From positions 1,488,001 to 1,552,000 of the forward strand of contig NZ_AKJN02000006.1 in the NCBI RefSeq assembly GCF_000282315.2: 64,000 nucleotides of DNA, given 5' to 3'. Source of the DNA: Pseudomonas sp. GM41(2012). Its GTDB lineage: Bacteria; Pseudomonadota; Gammaproteobacteria; Pseudomonadales; Pseudomonadaceae. Of this stretch, positions 18,272 through 26,020 are shown one piece after another. The notes below the pieces were generated by a model that saw only the letters and a program-made list of their open reading frames with translations, was not told the origin of the DNA and ran no database searches. The position numbers and the translations under genes are program-made. Within the stretch, counting starts at the first letter, position 1. Every line of letters starts with the position of its first letter.

Positions 18272-19840
18272 TTATCTCCGGACCGCCGATTCGTTGAAAA
18301 CGGGCAACGACGGCTTGGTCAACGTGTCGCCGGTGGTGTATTGCGGGGATGTTTTTTCGATGTACTGGATGACGATTTCTTCGCGTTTGAGGTCGATCGA
18401 GCGGCTGAACCAGTAGTACACCAGCCCCGACACGATCAGCCCGACCAGCCAGGCGATATCGATGCTGCCAAGCGCCTTGGCGAGCGGGCCGACATAGACT
18501 TCACGCTGTTCAACACCATCGTAGATGTAGAAGAACGGGATCATCGAGATGAAGCCGATGGCATACGCCGCGATGCCGCGCAGGCCCCAGCTGCCGTAGA
18601 TGTTGCCGTGGGGCATGAAGAAGTGCGGGATGGCGTAGCGACCCTTGCGGACGAAGAAGTAGTCGGTCAGGTTGACCGAGGTCCAGGGCACCAGGAAGTA
18701 CAGCATCACCACCAGATAAATGCCCAACACCGACAAGCCTTTGCCCGAACTCTGGATGCTCAGGGCCACGCCCAGTTGCAGCAGGATCACGAAACCAATC
18801 GCCAGGATGCGCGCCTTGCGCGTCGGCTCGATGTGCTTGATGGAGTCGACGCAGGTCAGCGTGGTCAACTTCGCGCTGTAGATGTTCATGGCGATGACCG
18901 GCAGGAACGCCAGGATCGTGACAACCACCACCACAGTTCCCATCAGTGGCGACACGGTGTTGCCGACTTGCCCAAGGGCCACCAGCACGTCTGTTGAGTG
19001 CAGGTGATCGGCCAGCCAGCCACCCACGGAAATCATCCATGCTCCGGACAACGACGCACCCAGGAACACCACCGCGATCAGTTTGCCGCTGGAGGTGTTC
19101 TTCGGCAGGTAACGCGAATAGTCGGACACATACGGGGCGTAAGCGATGTTGTAACTCGCCGCTGCCGCGAACTGGGCGATGAAACCGGTCCAGTTGAAAC
19201 CCAATGGCGCCGGGGCCACTTCACCGGCTGCGAGTACCGGCACCGCAGCATCGGGAACCCAGCCCATCAGCACCGCCAACGTCACCAGGCCGTAAAGCGG
19301 AAGCGACAGGTACAACGCCCATTTGAAACTGCGGTGCATCCAGTCATGCCCGAGGATCGCCAATACGGCCGCTGGTATCGTCACCGCCACCGCGATCACC
19401 GCGGGGTTGAAGCCGAAGAGTGTGTGCAGCCCCTGCATCATCAACACCAGGTTGACGATGTTGAAACCGGCGAACACAAACAGCGTCGCCAGCAGCACCA
19501 GGATCACACCGCGATAGCCGAACTGCGCACGCGACTGGATCATCTGCGGCAAGCCAAGGTGTGGACCTTGCGAGCCGTGAAACGCCATGAACAGCGTGCC
19601 GAACATGATGCCCAGCGTGCCGGCGAGTGTGGTCCAGAGCGCGGTCAGGCCGACGCTCGGGCCAACGAAGCCGATGGTCATGGTGAAGAAGGTGAAATTG
19701 CCGAGGAACCAGAACGGGCCCTGGCTCGACAGTTTGTCGGTGCGCTCGTTCTCCGGGATGAAGTCAATCGAATGGCTTTCGACGACGGGTTTGTCGTCCA
19801 GGACCGACACGCTCAGGGCTGACTTGGCGTTAGTGTTCAT
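18272..19840 (-). CDS. NCS1 family nucleobase/cation symporter-type permease
   Basis: 522 residues with about 12 membrane helices and family segments such as [14 protein letters not shown] near the N-terminus and [19 protein letters not shown] mid-protein. NCS1 proteins import cytosine, allantoin, hydantoins or related nitrogen compounds by proton or sodium symport. Here it probably imports the substrate of the adjacent GMC oxidoreductase, aldehyde dehydrogenase and ureohydrolase. It is tightly followed by the GMC gene, and a REP pair separates it from the aldehyde dehydrogenase gene. Confidence 0.83.
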   Translation of the reverse strand: MNTNAKSALSVSVLDDKPVVESHSIDFIPENERTDKLSSQGPFWFLGNFTFFTMTIGFVGPSVGLTALWTTLAGTLGIMFGTLFMAFHGSQGPHLGLPQMIQSRAQFGYRGVILVLLATLFVFAGFNIVNLVLMMQGLHTLFGFNPAVIAVAVTIPAAVLAILGHDWMHRSFKWALYLSLPLYGLVTLAVLMGWVPDAAVPVLAAGEVAPAPLGFNWTGFIAQFAAAASYNIAYAPYVSDYSRYLPKNTSSGKLIAVVFLGASLSGAWMISVGGWLADHLHSTDVLVALGQVGNTVSPLMGTVVVVVTILAFLPVIAMNIYSAKLTTLTCVDSIKHIEPTRKARILAIGFVILLQLGVALSIQSSGKGLSVLGIYLVVMLYFLVPWTSVNLTDYFFVRKGRYAIPHFFMPHGNIYGSWGLRGIAAYAIGFISMIPFFYIYDGVEQREVYVGPLAKALGSIDIAWLVGLIVSGLVYYWFSRSIDLKREEIVIQYIEKTSPQYTTGDTLTKPSLPVFNESAVRR

Positions 19841-19901
19841 GATGGTCTCTTATTGTTGGAAGATCATGACGAGGTAACTGCATTCTTTGGGTGAACGCCC
19901 C

Positions 19902-20005
19902 TGTGGGAGCGAGCCTGCTCGCGAAGGCGATGTGTCAGGCGACATTGATGCTGAATGTGCCGGCATCTTCGTCGGAACGCCGCCCGGAGCAAGCCCGCTC
20001 CCACA
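19902..20005. repeat. REP pair inside the guanidino cluster
   Basis: TGTGGGAGCGAGCCTGCTCG at the left and GAGCAAGCCCGCTCCCACA at the right: an inverted REP pair about 104 bases long between two same-strand genes. The arms are imperfect. It may stabilise or trim the upstream mRNA. Confidence 0.8.
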
Positions 20006-20027
20006 TGGGATTTGAGTCAGCCTTGAC

Positions 20028-21536
20028 TCAGGGAAGCGTGATCCAGACCGCCTTGGTCTCCAGCAGATAATCGAGCTGCTCCGCGCCCAGGTCCTTGCCG
20101 AATCCGGACTGTTTGTAGCCACCGAACGGCATCGACGGGTCGAGGGTGCCGTGGGCGTTGACGTAGACCGAACCCGCTTTCAACCGTGGGATCAGGCTGT
20201 GCACCTTTCCAAGGTCATTGGAATACAGTGCGGCCGCCAGGCCGTAAGGCGAGTCATTGGCCAGGGCCAAGGCCTCTTCTTCATCGTCGAACGGTGCGGT
20301 GACCAGCACCGGACCAAAGATCTCTTCCTGGACGATGCGCATGTCGTTGCGGCAATGGGCAAAAATGGTCGGCTCAACGAAGAAACCGGGACCTTCGACT
20401 GGCTGGCCGCCGTAGACCAGTTCAGCACCTTCTTGCTTGCCGGTTTCGATGTAGTCGGTCACTCGCTCCTTCTGCAACGCCGAGACCAACGGGCTGATGA
20501 AGCAGTCTGGATCCAGACCCGGGGCGATTTTCAGCGTGCGGGTATAGGCGATCAGTTCGCGCAGGAATTCGTCGTAGACGCTGCGATGAATGTAGGCGCG
20601 AGTACCGGCATCACACACCTGGCCGGAGTTGAAAAACACGCCGTTGGCAATCGCCTGGGCGGCGGCCGGCACGTCGGCATCGGCCAATACGATTACCGGT
20701 GATTTTCCTCCGAGTTCGAGGGTTAGTCGCTTCATTTCGTCCAGCGCGGCGCGGCCGACGGTACGGCCGACCGGGGTCGAGCCGGTGAAGGTGAGCTTGT
20801 CGATACCGGGGTGCGTGGCCATGGCCGCACCGACTACGCTGCCGCGTCCGGTCACGATGTTGATCACCCCGTCCGGGATGCCCGCTTCCTGCACCAGTTC
20901 GGCAAAGCGCAAGGCCGACAGCGAAGTCAGTTCGGCGGGTTTGACCACCACGGTGCAACCGGTTGCCAGGGCGGCGCCGAGCTTCCAGGCCATGGTTTGC
21001 AGCGGGAAGTTCCAGGGCACGATGGCGCCGACCACACCTACCGCTTCCTTGCGGGTATAAGCCAGGTAATTGCCCGGCAGCGACGGTTCAACGGTTCGGC
21101 CATGCAGCTTGGTCGCCCAACCGGCGAAATAACGCAGCGTATCGACCGTGCCCTGGATATCGACATCCCGCGCGAAGGCGACTGACTTGCCCATGTCGAT
21201 CGATTCGATTTCCGCCAGTTCGGCGGCGTTGCTTTCAATCAGGTCCGCCAGGCGTTGCATCAGCCGTTCGCGTTCTGCCGGTTTGGCCTGACGCCAGGCG
21301 CCACCGTCAAACTGTGCGCGGGCGGCTTGCACCGCGCGGTCCAAATCCTCGGTAGTGCCCATCGGAATACGCGTGATCAGGCCCTCGGTCGACGGTTCGA
21401 TAACATCGGATGTCTGCCCGTCGCTGGCCTCGACAAAGGCGCCACCGATGAACATCTTCTGAACCTTGCTGAGGAAGGTCTGGGTGGCCTCGGATACACC
21501 AAATTTTTGCAAATACTGCTTAACGATCGTGTCCAT
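20028..21536 (-). CDS. NAD(P)-dependent aldehyde dehydrogenase
   Basis: 502 residues. Family motifs are seen: PWNFPLQTMAWKLGAAL, the general base in LELGGKSPVIV, the nucleophile Cys in FFNSGQVCDAGTR, and EEIFGPV. The enzyme oxidises an aldehyde to an acid. Downstream of a GMC alcohol oxidase and beside a ureohydrolase, it could make a guanidino or amino acid such as 4-guanidinobutyrate; the substrate is inferred. The ATG at 21536 has GAGGG seven bases upstream; an ATG six bases earlier touches that site. It begins 27 bases after the ureohydrolase stop. Confidence 0.88.
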   Translation of the reverse strand: MDTIVKQYLQKFGVSEATQTFLSKVQKMFIGGAFVEASDGQTSDVIEPSTEGLITRIPMGTTEDLDRAVQAARAQFDGGAWRQAKPAERERLMQRLADLIESNAAELAEIESIDMGKSVAFARDVDIQGTVDTLRYFAGWATKLHGRTVEPSLPGNYLAYTRKEAVGVVGAIVPWNFPLQTMAWKLGAALATGCTVVVKPAELTSLSALRFAELVQEAGIPDGVINIVTGRGSVVGAAMATHPGIDKLTFTGSTPVGRTVGRAALDEMKRLTLELGGKSPVIVLADADVPAAAQAIANGVFFNSGQVCDAGTRAYIHRSVYDEFLRELIAYTRTLKIAPGLDPDCFISPLVSALQKERVTDYIETGKQEGAELVYGGQPVEGPGFFVEPTIFAHCRNDMRIVQEEIFGPVLVTAPFDDEEEALALANDSPYGLAAALYSNDLGKVHSLIPRLKAGSVYVNAHGTLDPSMPFGGYKQSGFGKDLGAEQLDYLLETKAVWITLP

Positions 21537-21563
21537 TTTCATTCCCTCTGTGCGGCGGTCAGA

Positions 21564-22568
21564 TCACGCCGTGGCCGTGGTGGATTCGCTCATGGCGTGC
21601 CGTGCTTGAGCCCGCTCGTGGAAGATGAAACCGATGCTGTTGAGCAGCAGTTGCGCCGCCAGAATCGAGGTCATGCCGGAAGGGTCATAGACCGGTGCAA
21701 CCTCCACCAGATCCATGCCAACGATGTTGCCTTGGCTGCGTTTGGCCAGGGCCTGGATGATTTCCAGCACTTCGTAATAGAGGAAGCCGCCGTGACTTGG
21801 GGTGCCGGTGCCAGGGGCGATGGACGGGTCGAAACCGTCGATGTCGATGGTGATGTAGTAGTTGATGTTCTGCGGGATCAACGCCAGCACACCTTCGACG
21901 CCGAGGCGGCGCACATCACGGACCGAAAGGATCTTCGAGCCGGCCGCGTGCGCTGCTTCGTAGTCGTCGCGATTGGACGACGACACGTTGCGGATACCCA
22001 TCTGGGTCATGCCGACGATGTGGTTCATTTCGGACGCGCGGCGCAGCGGGTTGCCATGGCCGTAGCGAACACCGTGGCGCTCGTCGACGAAGTCCAGGTG
22101 CGCATCGAAGTGGATGATATGGATCGGGCCACGGCCCTCGAACGCCTTGATCACCGGGGCGTGAACCGAATGATCGCCACCGAGTACAACCGGCATGACA
22201 CCGGCATCCAGAATCTTGCGCACGGCGTATTCGGTGTTCTCGTTACTGGTGACCATGTCGGTGTGCACGATGTCTGCATCACCCACGTCGACCATGCGCA
22301 CGTCGGAGGCGGTCAGGTACATGACGTCATCTTCGTGGTCATAGGCGCCGGCATGGCCGAAGGAAAACAGGGTCGATGCCTCACGAATACCGCGTGGTCC
22401 GAAGCGTGCGCCGGAACGCCACTGGGTGCCCATGTCGTTGGGCACGCCGAGGACCGCTACGTCCGCATCCAATGCGTCCCAATCGGTGCACACCGGGGAT
22501 TTGCCAAAGGTGCAGTGACCCACGAATGGCAGGTTCAGGCGACCGGATTCATAACCGTTGTTCGACAT
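21564..22568 (-). CDS. Ureohydrolase (agmatinase/guanidinobutyrase family)
   Basis: 334 residues. The binuclear manganese site is complete: GGDHS, DAHLDF and DIDGFDPSIAPGTGTP. The family removes urea from a guanidino compound (agmatine, 4-guanidinobutyrate, 3-guanidinopropionate and others). The N-terminal half (ADVAVLGVPNDMGTQWRSGA) differs from the P. aeruginosa GbuA sequence as recalled, so the substrate is open. Context fits either oxidised guanidino alcohols (GMC plus ALDH) or agmatine from the AdiA-like enzyme at 14.2 kb. The ATG at 22568 has GGAG at nine bases; upstream ATG and TTG codons lack one. First gene of the minus-strand cluster. Confidence 0.87.
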   Translation of the reverse strand: MSNNGYESGRLNLPFVGHCTFGKSPVCTDWDALDADVAVLGVPNDMGTQWRSGARFGPRGIREASTLFSFGHAGAYDHEDDVMYLTASDVRMVDVGDADIVHTDMVTSNENTEYAVRKILDAGVMPVVLGGDHSVHAPVIKAFEGRGPIHIIHFDAHLDFVDERHGVRYGHGNPLRRASEMNHIVGMTQMGIRNVSSSNRDDYEAAHAAGSKILSVRDVRRLGVEGVLALIPQNINYYITIDIDGFDPSIAPGTGTPSHGGFLYYEVLEIIQALAKRSQGNIVGMDLVEVAPVYDPSGMTSILAAQLLLNSIGFIFHERAQARHAMSESTTATA

Positions 22569-22680
22569 TTCAGGCATCTCCAATTCTTGTTATCAGCTGA
22601 CGGACGTGGAAGGCGACCGCCGTTGGAATGACTATGGGCGCAGGTTTTCGTGGAAAAAATGCTAAACATCAGATACTCAT

Positions 22681-22695
22681 ATCGGCATTACCGAT
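22681..22695. promoter_or_regulatory. LysR-type operator candidate
   Basis: ATCGG-CATTA-CCGAT, a dyad containing the T-N11-A pattern of LysR boxes, in the 151-base divergent region between the ureohydrolase and LysR genes. It lies 25 bases before the LysR start, a position suited to autoregulation and co-regulation. Confidence 0.5.
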
Positions 22696-22719
22696 GCATC
22701 CACACGCGGGAGGTTCAAG

Positions 22720-23634
22720 GTGATCCAGCTGCACGATGTCGATCTGAAACTGCTCAGGGTGTTTGCCACGATTGTCAGGTGCGGCGGGTTCTCTGCTGCG
22801 CAGGCGGCGTTGAATGCGGGCCAGTCAACCATCAGCGAACAGATGACTCATCTGGAAACCCGGCTCGGGGTCAAACTCTGTCAACGCGGGCGCAGCGGCT
22901 TTCGTCTGACCGAGCAAGGTGTGGCGATCCACGAAGCCACTCAGCGTCTGCTCTCGGCGGTGGAAAACTTCTGCATGGACGCCGACGTGCTCAAGCAGCA
23001 CATCAGCGGCAAGCTCAATCTGGGGATCATCGACACCACCATTACCGATCCCGATTCTCCACTGCCGCGCACCACCCAACGCTTCGTGTCGAGGGGGCAC
23101 GACGTGCACCTGAACGTGTACGTCGGCACCCCGGCGGAACTGGAAGAACGCGTGCTCGACGGCCGCCTGCACCTGGCCATCGGGCACTTCCCAATCTACG
23201 TTCCGGGGCTGTTGCACTCGCCGCTGTATCAGGAAGCCTTGGGGTTGTATTGCGGACGGCGGCACCCGCTGTATGGCAGCAAGGCCGAGGGCGACGAACT
23301 GCTCGAAGAGATTGCCGCTAGCCGGATTGTCGTCAGGGGCTACATGCAGCAATACGACCTGGAACACTTGGGCGTGAGCAAAGCCGCCGCGACCGTCGAC
23401 AACATCGAAGCGCTGGCGATTCTGCTGATTTCCGGCGCCTATCTGGGCTTTCTGCCGATGCACTTCGCCGCTCAGTGGGTCAAGACCGGCGAGATGCACC
23501 AACTGGCGCCCACCAGCTTGCAACTGATGTCGCCGTTCGACGTGATCACCCGACGCGGCACTGCCCCGCCACCGATCCTTCAGGCGTTCCTCGAGGATCT
23601 CGCCGCCTGTTCGCGCACCGCCGGCAACACCTGA
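22720..23634 (+). CDS. LysR-type transcriptional regulator of the guanidino cluster
   Basis: 304 residues. N-terminal winged helix (LKLLRVFATIVRCGGFSAAQ, then GQSTISEQMTHLETRLGVKL) and a periplasmic-binding-protein-like effector domain. It diverges from the ureohydrolase gene across a region with a T-N11-A dyad, the usual layout for a LysR activator and its target. P. aeruginosa gbuA and gpuA are likewise paired with LysR regulators. The likely inducer is the guanidino substrate or its product. GTG start with GGGAGG six bases upstream. Confidence 0.88.
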   Translation: MIQLHDVDLKLLRVFATIVRCGGFSAAQAALNAGQSTISEQMTHLETRLGVKLCQRGRSGFRLTEQGVAIHEATQRLLSAVENFCMDADVLKQHISGKLNLGIIDTTITDPDSPLPRTTQRFVSRGHDVHLNVYVGTPAELEERVLDGRLHLAIGHFPIYVPGLLHSPLYQEALGLYCGRRHPLYGSKAEGDELLEEIAASRIVVRGYMQQYDLEHLGVSKAAATVDNIEALAILLISGAYLGFLPMHFAAQWVKTGEMHQLAPTSLQLMSPFDVITRRGTAPPPILQAFLEDLAACSRTAGNT

Positions 23635-23691
23635 CAGACACGACGTGTGCCGGTCATACTCATTCTGTTCGCAACCCTTGCAGGCCACCCT

Positions 23692-25200
23692 ATGCGCATT
23701 CACGTCACCTTCATCGACCGCGTCGGCATCACCCAGGAAGTGCTGGCCCTGCTCGGTGGGCGCCGTTTCAATCTGGATGCCGTCGAGATGGTGCCGCCCA
23801 ACGTTTACATCGATGCCCCGACCCTCGGCGCCGATGTACTGGAAGAGTTGCGCGAGGCTTTTCTTGGGGTGCGGGGCGTGCAAGCGGTGACGATGGTCGA
23901 CATCCTCCCGGGGCAGCGCCGACGCTTGCAACTCGATGCCTTGCTGGCGGCCAGCACCGACCCGGTGTTGGCGGTGGATGAGCGCGGTCATGTGCTGCTG
24001 GCCAACCCGGCGCTGATTTCACTGTGCGGTCGAGAACCGGCCGGTGAGCCGCTGACGGCGCTATTCGATGATCCTTCGCTGCAACGCACATTGATCGAAC
24101 ACGGTTTTCGCCTGCCCATGCACGAGGTTAGTCTCGGTGGCCAGACGCTGCTGCTGGACGCGATGCCAATCACCGATGCCGGCGCCCTGCTGACTCTTTA
24201 CCAACCGAACCGCATCGGTGAACGTCTCTCGGCGCTGCATCATGACCATGCCGAAGGTTTCGATGCGCTGCTCGGCGAATCCCCGGCGATTCGTACGCTC
24301 AAGGCCCGTGCCCAGCGCGTGGCAACACTCGATGCACCGCTGCTGATTCAGGGCGAAACCGGCACCGGCAAAGAGTTGGTGGCGCGTGCCTGCCACGCGA
24401 TCAGCGCCCGCCATGACTCACCCTTCCTGGCCCTGAACTGCGCGGCGCTGCCGGAGAGCCTCGCCGAAAGCGAGCTGTTCGGCTATGCCGCGGGCGCCTT
24501 CACTGGTGCACAACGGGGTGGCAAACTCGGCCTGCTGGAACTGGCCGACCAGGGCACGGTGTTCCTCGACGAAGTCGGTGAAATGTCGCCCTACCTGCAA
24601 GCCAAATTGCTGCGTTTTTTAAGCGATGGCTGCTTCCGGCGGGTGGGTGGTGATCGAGAGGTCAGGGTCAACGTTCGGGTCCTCAGTGCGACCCACCGTG
24701 ATCTGGAGAAAATGGTCAGCGAAGGCAGTTTTCGCGAGGACCTGTTTTACCGCCTCAATGTGCTTAATCTGCAAGTGCCGCCGTTGCGCGAGCGCGGCCA
24801 CGACATCCTGTTGATGGCCAATCACTTCATGCAGCAGGCGTGCGCGCAGATCCAGCGTCCAGTCTGTCGCCTGGCGCCCGGGACCTATCCGGCGCTGCTC
24901 GGTAATCGCTGGCCAGGCAATGTGCGGCAACTGCAAAACGTGATCTTCCGCGCCGCGGCCATTTGCGAAAACCCGCTGGTGGACATCGACGACCTCGACA
25001 TCGCCAGAACGGCGGTGGAGCGGCAAAACGACGGTGAGGTCGGCAGCCTGGAGGATGCCGTCGAAGGCTTTGAAAAGAACCTGCTGGAACAGCTCTACAG
25101 CAGTTATCCCTCCAGCCGTTTACTGGCGGCACGCCTGCAAACTTCGCACAGTGCGATCGCCATCCGGCTGCGTAAATACGGCATTCCGAACAAGCAATGA
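23692..25200 (+). CDS. gcsR: Sigma-54-dependent TyrR-family activator of glycine cleavage (GcsR)
   Basis: 502 residues. An N-terminal ACT-like domain (MRIHVTFIDRVGITQEVL), a PAS domain (about 85-180), an AAA+ domain with Walker A GETGTGKE and the sigma-54 contact GAFTGA, and a C-terminal TyrR-type helix-turn-helix (SRLLAARLQTSHSAIAIRLR). In P. aeruginosa GcsR activates gcvH2-gcvP2-glyA2 in response to glycine. Here it directly precedes that operon on the same strand, with a sigma-54 promoter between them. The ATG at 23692 starts the ACT domain; its ribosome site is weak. Confidence 0.9.
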   Translation: MRIHVTFIDRVGITQEVLALLGGRRFNLDAVEMVPPNVYIDAPTLGADVLEELREAFLGVRGVQAVTMVDILPGQRRRLQLDALLAASTDPVLAVDERGHVLLANPALISLCGREPAGEPLTALFDDPSLQRTLIEHGFRLPMHEVSLGGQTLLLDAMPITDAGALLTLYQPNRIGERLSALHHDHAEGFDALLGESPAIRTLKARAQRVATLDAPLLIQGETGTGKELVARACHAISARHDSPFLALNCAALPESLAESELFGYAAGAFTGAQRGGKLGLLELADQGTVFLDEVGEMSPYLQAKLLRFLSDGCFRRVGGDREVRVNVRVLSATHRDLEKMVSEGSFREDLFYRLNVLNLQVPPLRERGHDILLMANHFMQQACAQIQRPVCRLAPGTYPALLGNRWPGNVRQLQNVIFRAAAICENPLVDIDDLDIARTAVERQNDGEVGSLEDAVEGFEKNLLEQLYSSYPSSRLLAARLQTSHSAIAIRLRKYGIPNKQ

Positions 25201-25240
25201 AGCCACTGCCGAAACACAATCCCATCACCAACACTGCCCC

Positions 25241-25330
25241 TGTGGGAGCGAGCCTGCTCGCGATAGCTGACTGACATTCAACAGAGATGTCGACTGATAC
25301 TCCGCCATCGCGAGCAGGCTCGCTCCCACA
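25241..25330. repeat. REP pair with perfect arms
   Basis: Perfect 24-bp arms (25241-25264 and 25307-25330) starting TGTGGGAGCGAGCC, with a 42-base spacer, between gcsR and the operators of the gcv operon. It probably acts as mRNA end or barrier for gcsR. Confidence 0.9.
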
Positions 25331-25361
25331 GTGGATATGCATCAAGCACACATGTGTGTAA

Positions 25362-25380
25362 ATCGATACAGCGTATCGAA
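25362..25380. promoter_or_regulatory. Upstream dyad, candidate GcsR operator 1
   Basis: ATCGATAC-AGC-GTATCGAA, 7 of 8 arm positions symmetric, about 155 bases upstream of the sigma-54 -12 element, a distance usual for enhancer-binding proteins. Confidence 0.5.
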
Positions 25381-25442
25381 TTCAAGACAAAACCCTCTCG
25401 ACCCGTCTGGCCCGTACTTCGCACCCTTCGCTACAAGTGCCT

Positions 25443-25458
25443 GTATTGATTTCAATAC
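25443..25458. promoter_or_regulatory. Upstream dyad, candidate GcsR operator 2
   Basis: GTATTGA-TT-TCAATAC, a perfect 7-bp dyad centred about 80 bases after operator 1 and about 74 bases before the -24 element. Confidence 0.5.
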
Positions 25459-25498
25459 GAACGCGCCATACCTACGCACCTAAAACCAACTCAATCAA

Positions 25499-25520
25499 TT
25501 GATTTATATAGATAAATCAA
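25499..25520. promoter_or_regulatory. AT-rich palindrome abutting the sigma-54 promoter
   Basis: TTGATTTAT-ATAG-ATAAATCAA, perfect 9-bp arms ending three bases before the -24 element. It could bind a repressor or a DNA-bending protein; it differs from the two upstream dyads. Confidence 0.45.
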
Positions 25521-25523
25521 ACC

Positions 25524-25539
25524 TGGCACCACCCTTGCT
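25524..25539 (+). promoter_or_regulatory. Sigma-54 promoter of the gcv operon
   Basis: TGGCACCACCCTTGCT matches the -24/-12 consensus (TGGCAC-N5-TTGCT) with the obligatory 10 bases between GG and GC. It lies about 94 bases before the gcvH start and downstream of the sigma-54 activator gene. Confidence 0.9.
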
Positions 25540-25632
25540 ATCAACCCTCAAGCCACGCTCGCTGCCCGGCACGAGCCTGTCCATCGCCATCCGCCACCAG
25601 TAGCGGATGAGTCAGAACAATGAGGAGTTGAT

Positions 25633-26010
25633 ATGAGCGAATTACGTTTTACCGTCGATCACGAATGGCTGCGTCTTGAGAGCGACGGCCTGATCACTGT
25701 GGGGATCACCGCTTATGCCCAGCAAGCGCTGGGGGACGTGGTCTTCGTTCAGGTGCCTGAACTTCGCACCTTCGGCGCTGGCGATGAGGTGGCGGTACTG
25801 GAGTCGGTGAAAGCTGCCAGCAGCGTGTACATGCCGCTGGATGGCGAAGTGGTCAAGGTGAATTCGACGCTGGAAAGCTCTCCCGAATTGATCAACGAAG
25901 ACGCACTGGGTGAGGGCTGGTTCTTCCGTATGCGCCCGAGCGACCCCACCGCGATGAACGCCCTGCTCGACCAGAGCGCTTACGAGCGCCTGACCAACGA
26001 CGACGCTTGA
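25633..26010 (+). CDS. gcvH: Glycine cleavage system H protein
   Basis: 125 residues. The lipoyl carrier shuttles the aminomethyl group between P, T and L proteins. The lipoylated Lys60 lies in [16 protein letters not shown], and the N-terminus [12 protein letters not shown] is typical. A strong GAGGAG precedes the ATG. It heads the gcvH-gcvP-glyA-lipA run and is controlled by the sigma-54 promoter at 25524. This is the catabolic, GcsR-type copy; another gcv set probably exists elsewhere. Confidence 0.95.
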   Translation: MSELRFTVDHEWLRLESDGLITVGITAYAQQALGDVVFVQVPELRTFGAGDEVAVLESVKAASSVYMPLDGEVVKVNSTLESSPELINEDALGEGWFFRMRPSDPTAMNALLDQSAYERLTNDDA

Positions 26011-26020
26011 GGATTTGCGT

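Noticed and set aside
21255..22631. A 458-codon plus-strand frame opposite the ureohydrolase gene and the start of the aldehyde dehydrogenase gene.
   Set aside because: It crosses two real genes and their gap and has no recognisable protein.
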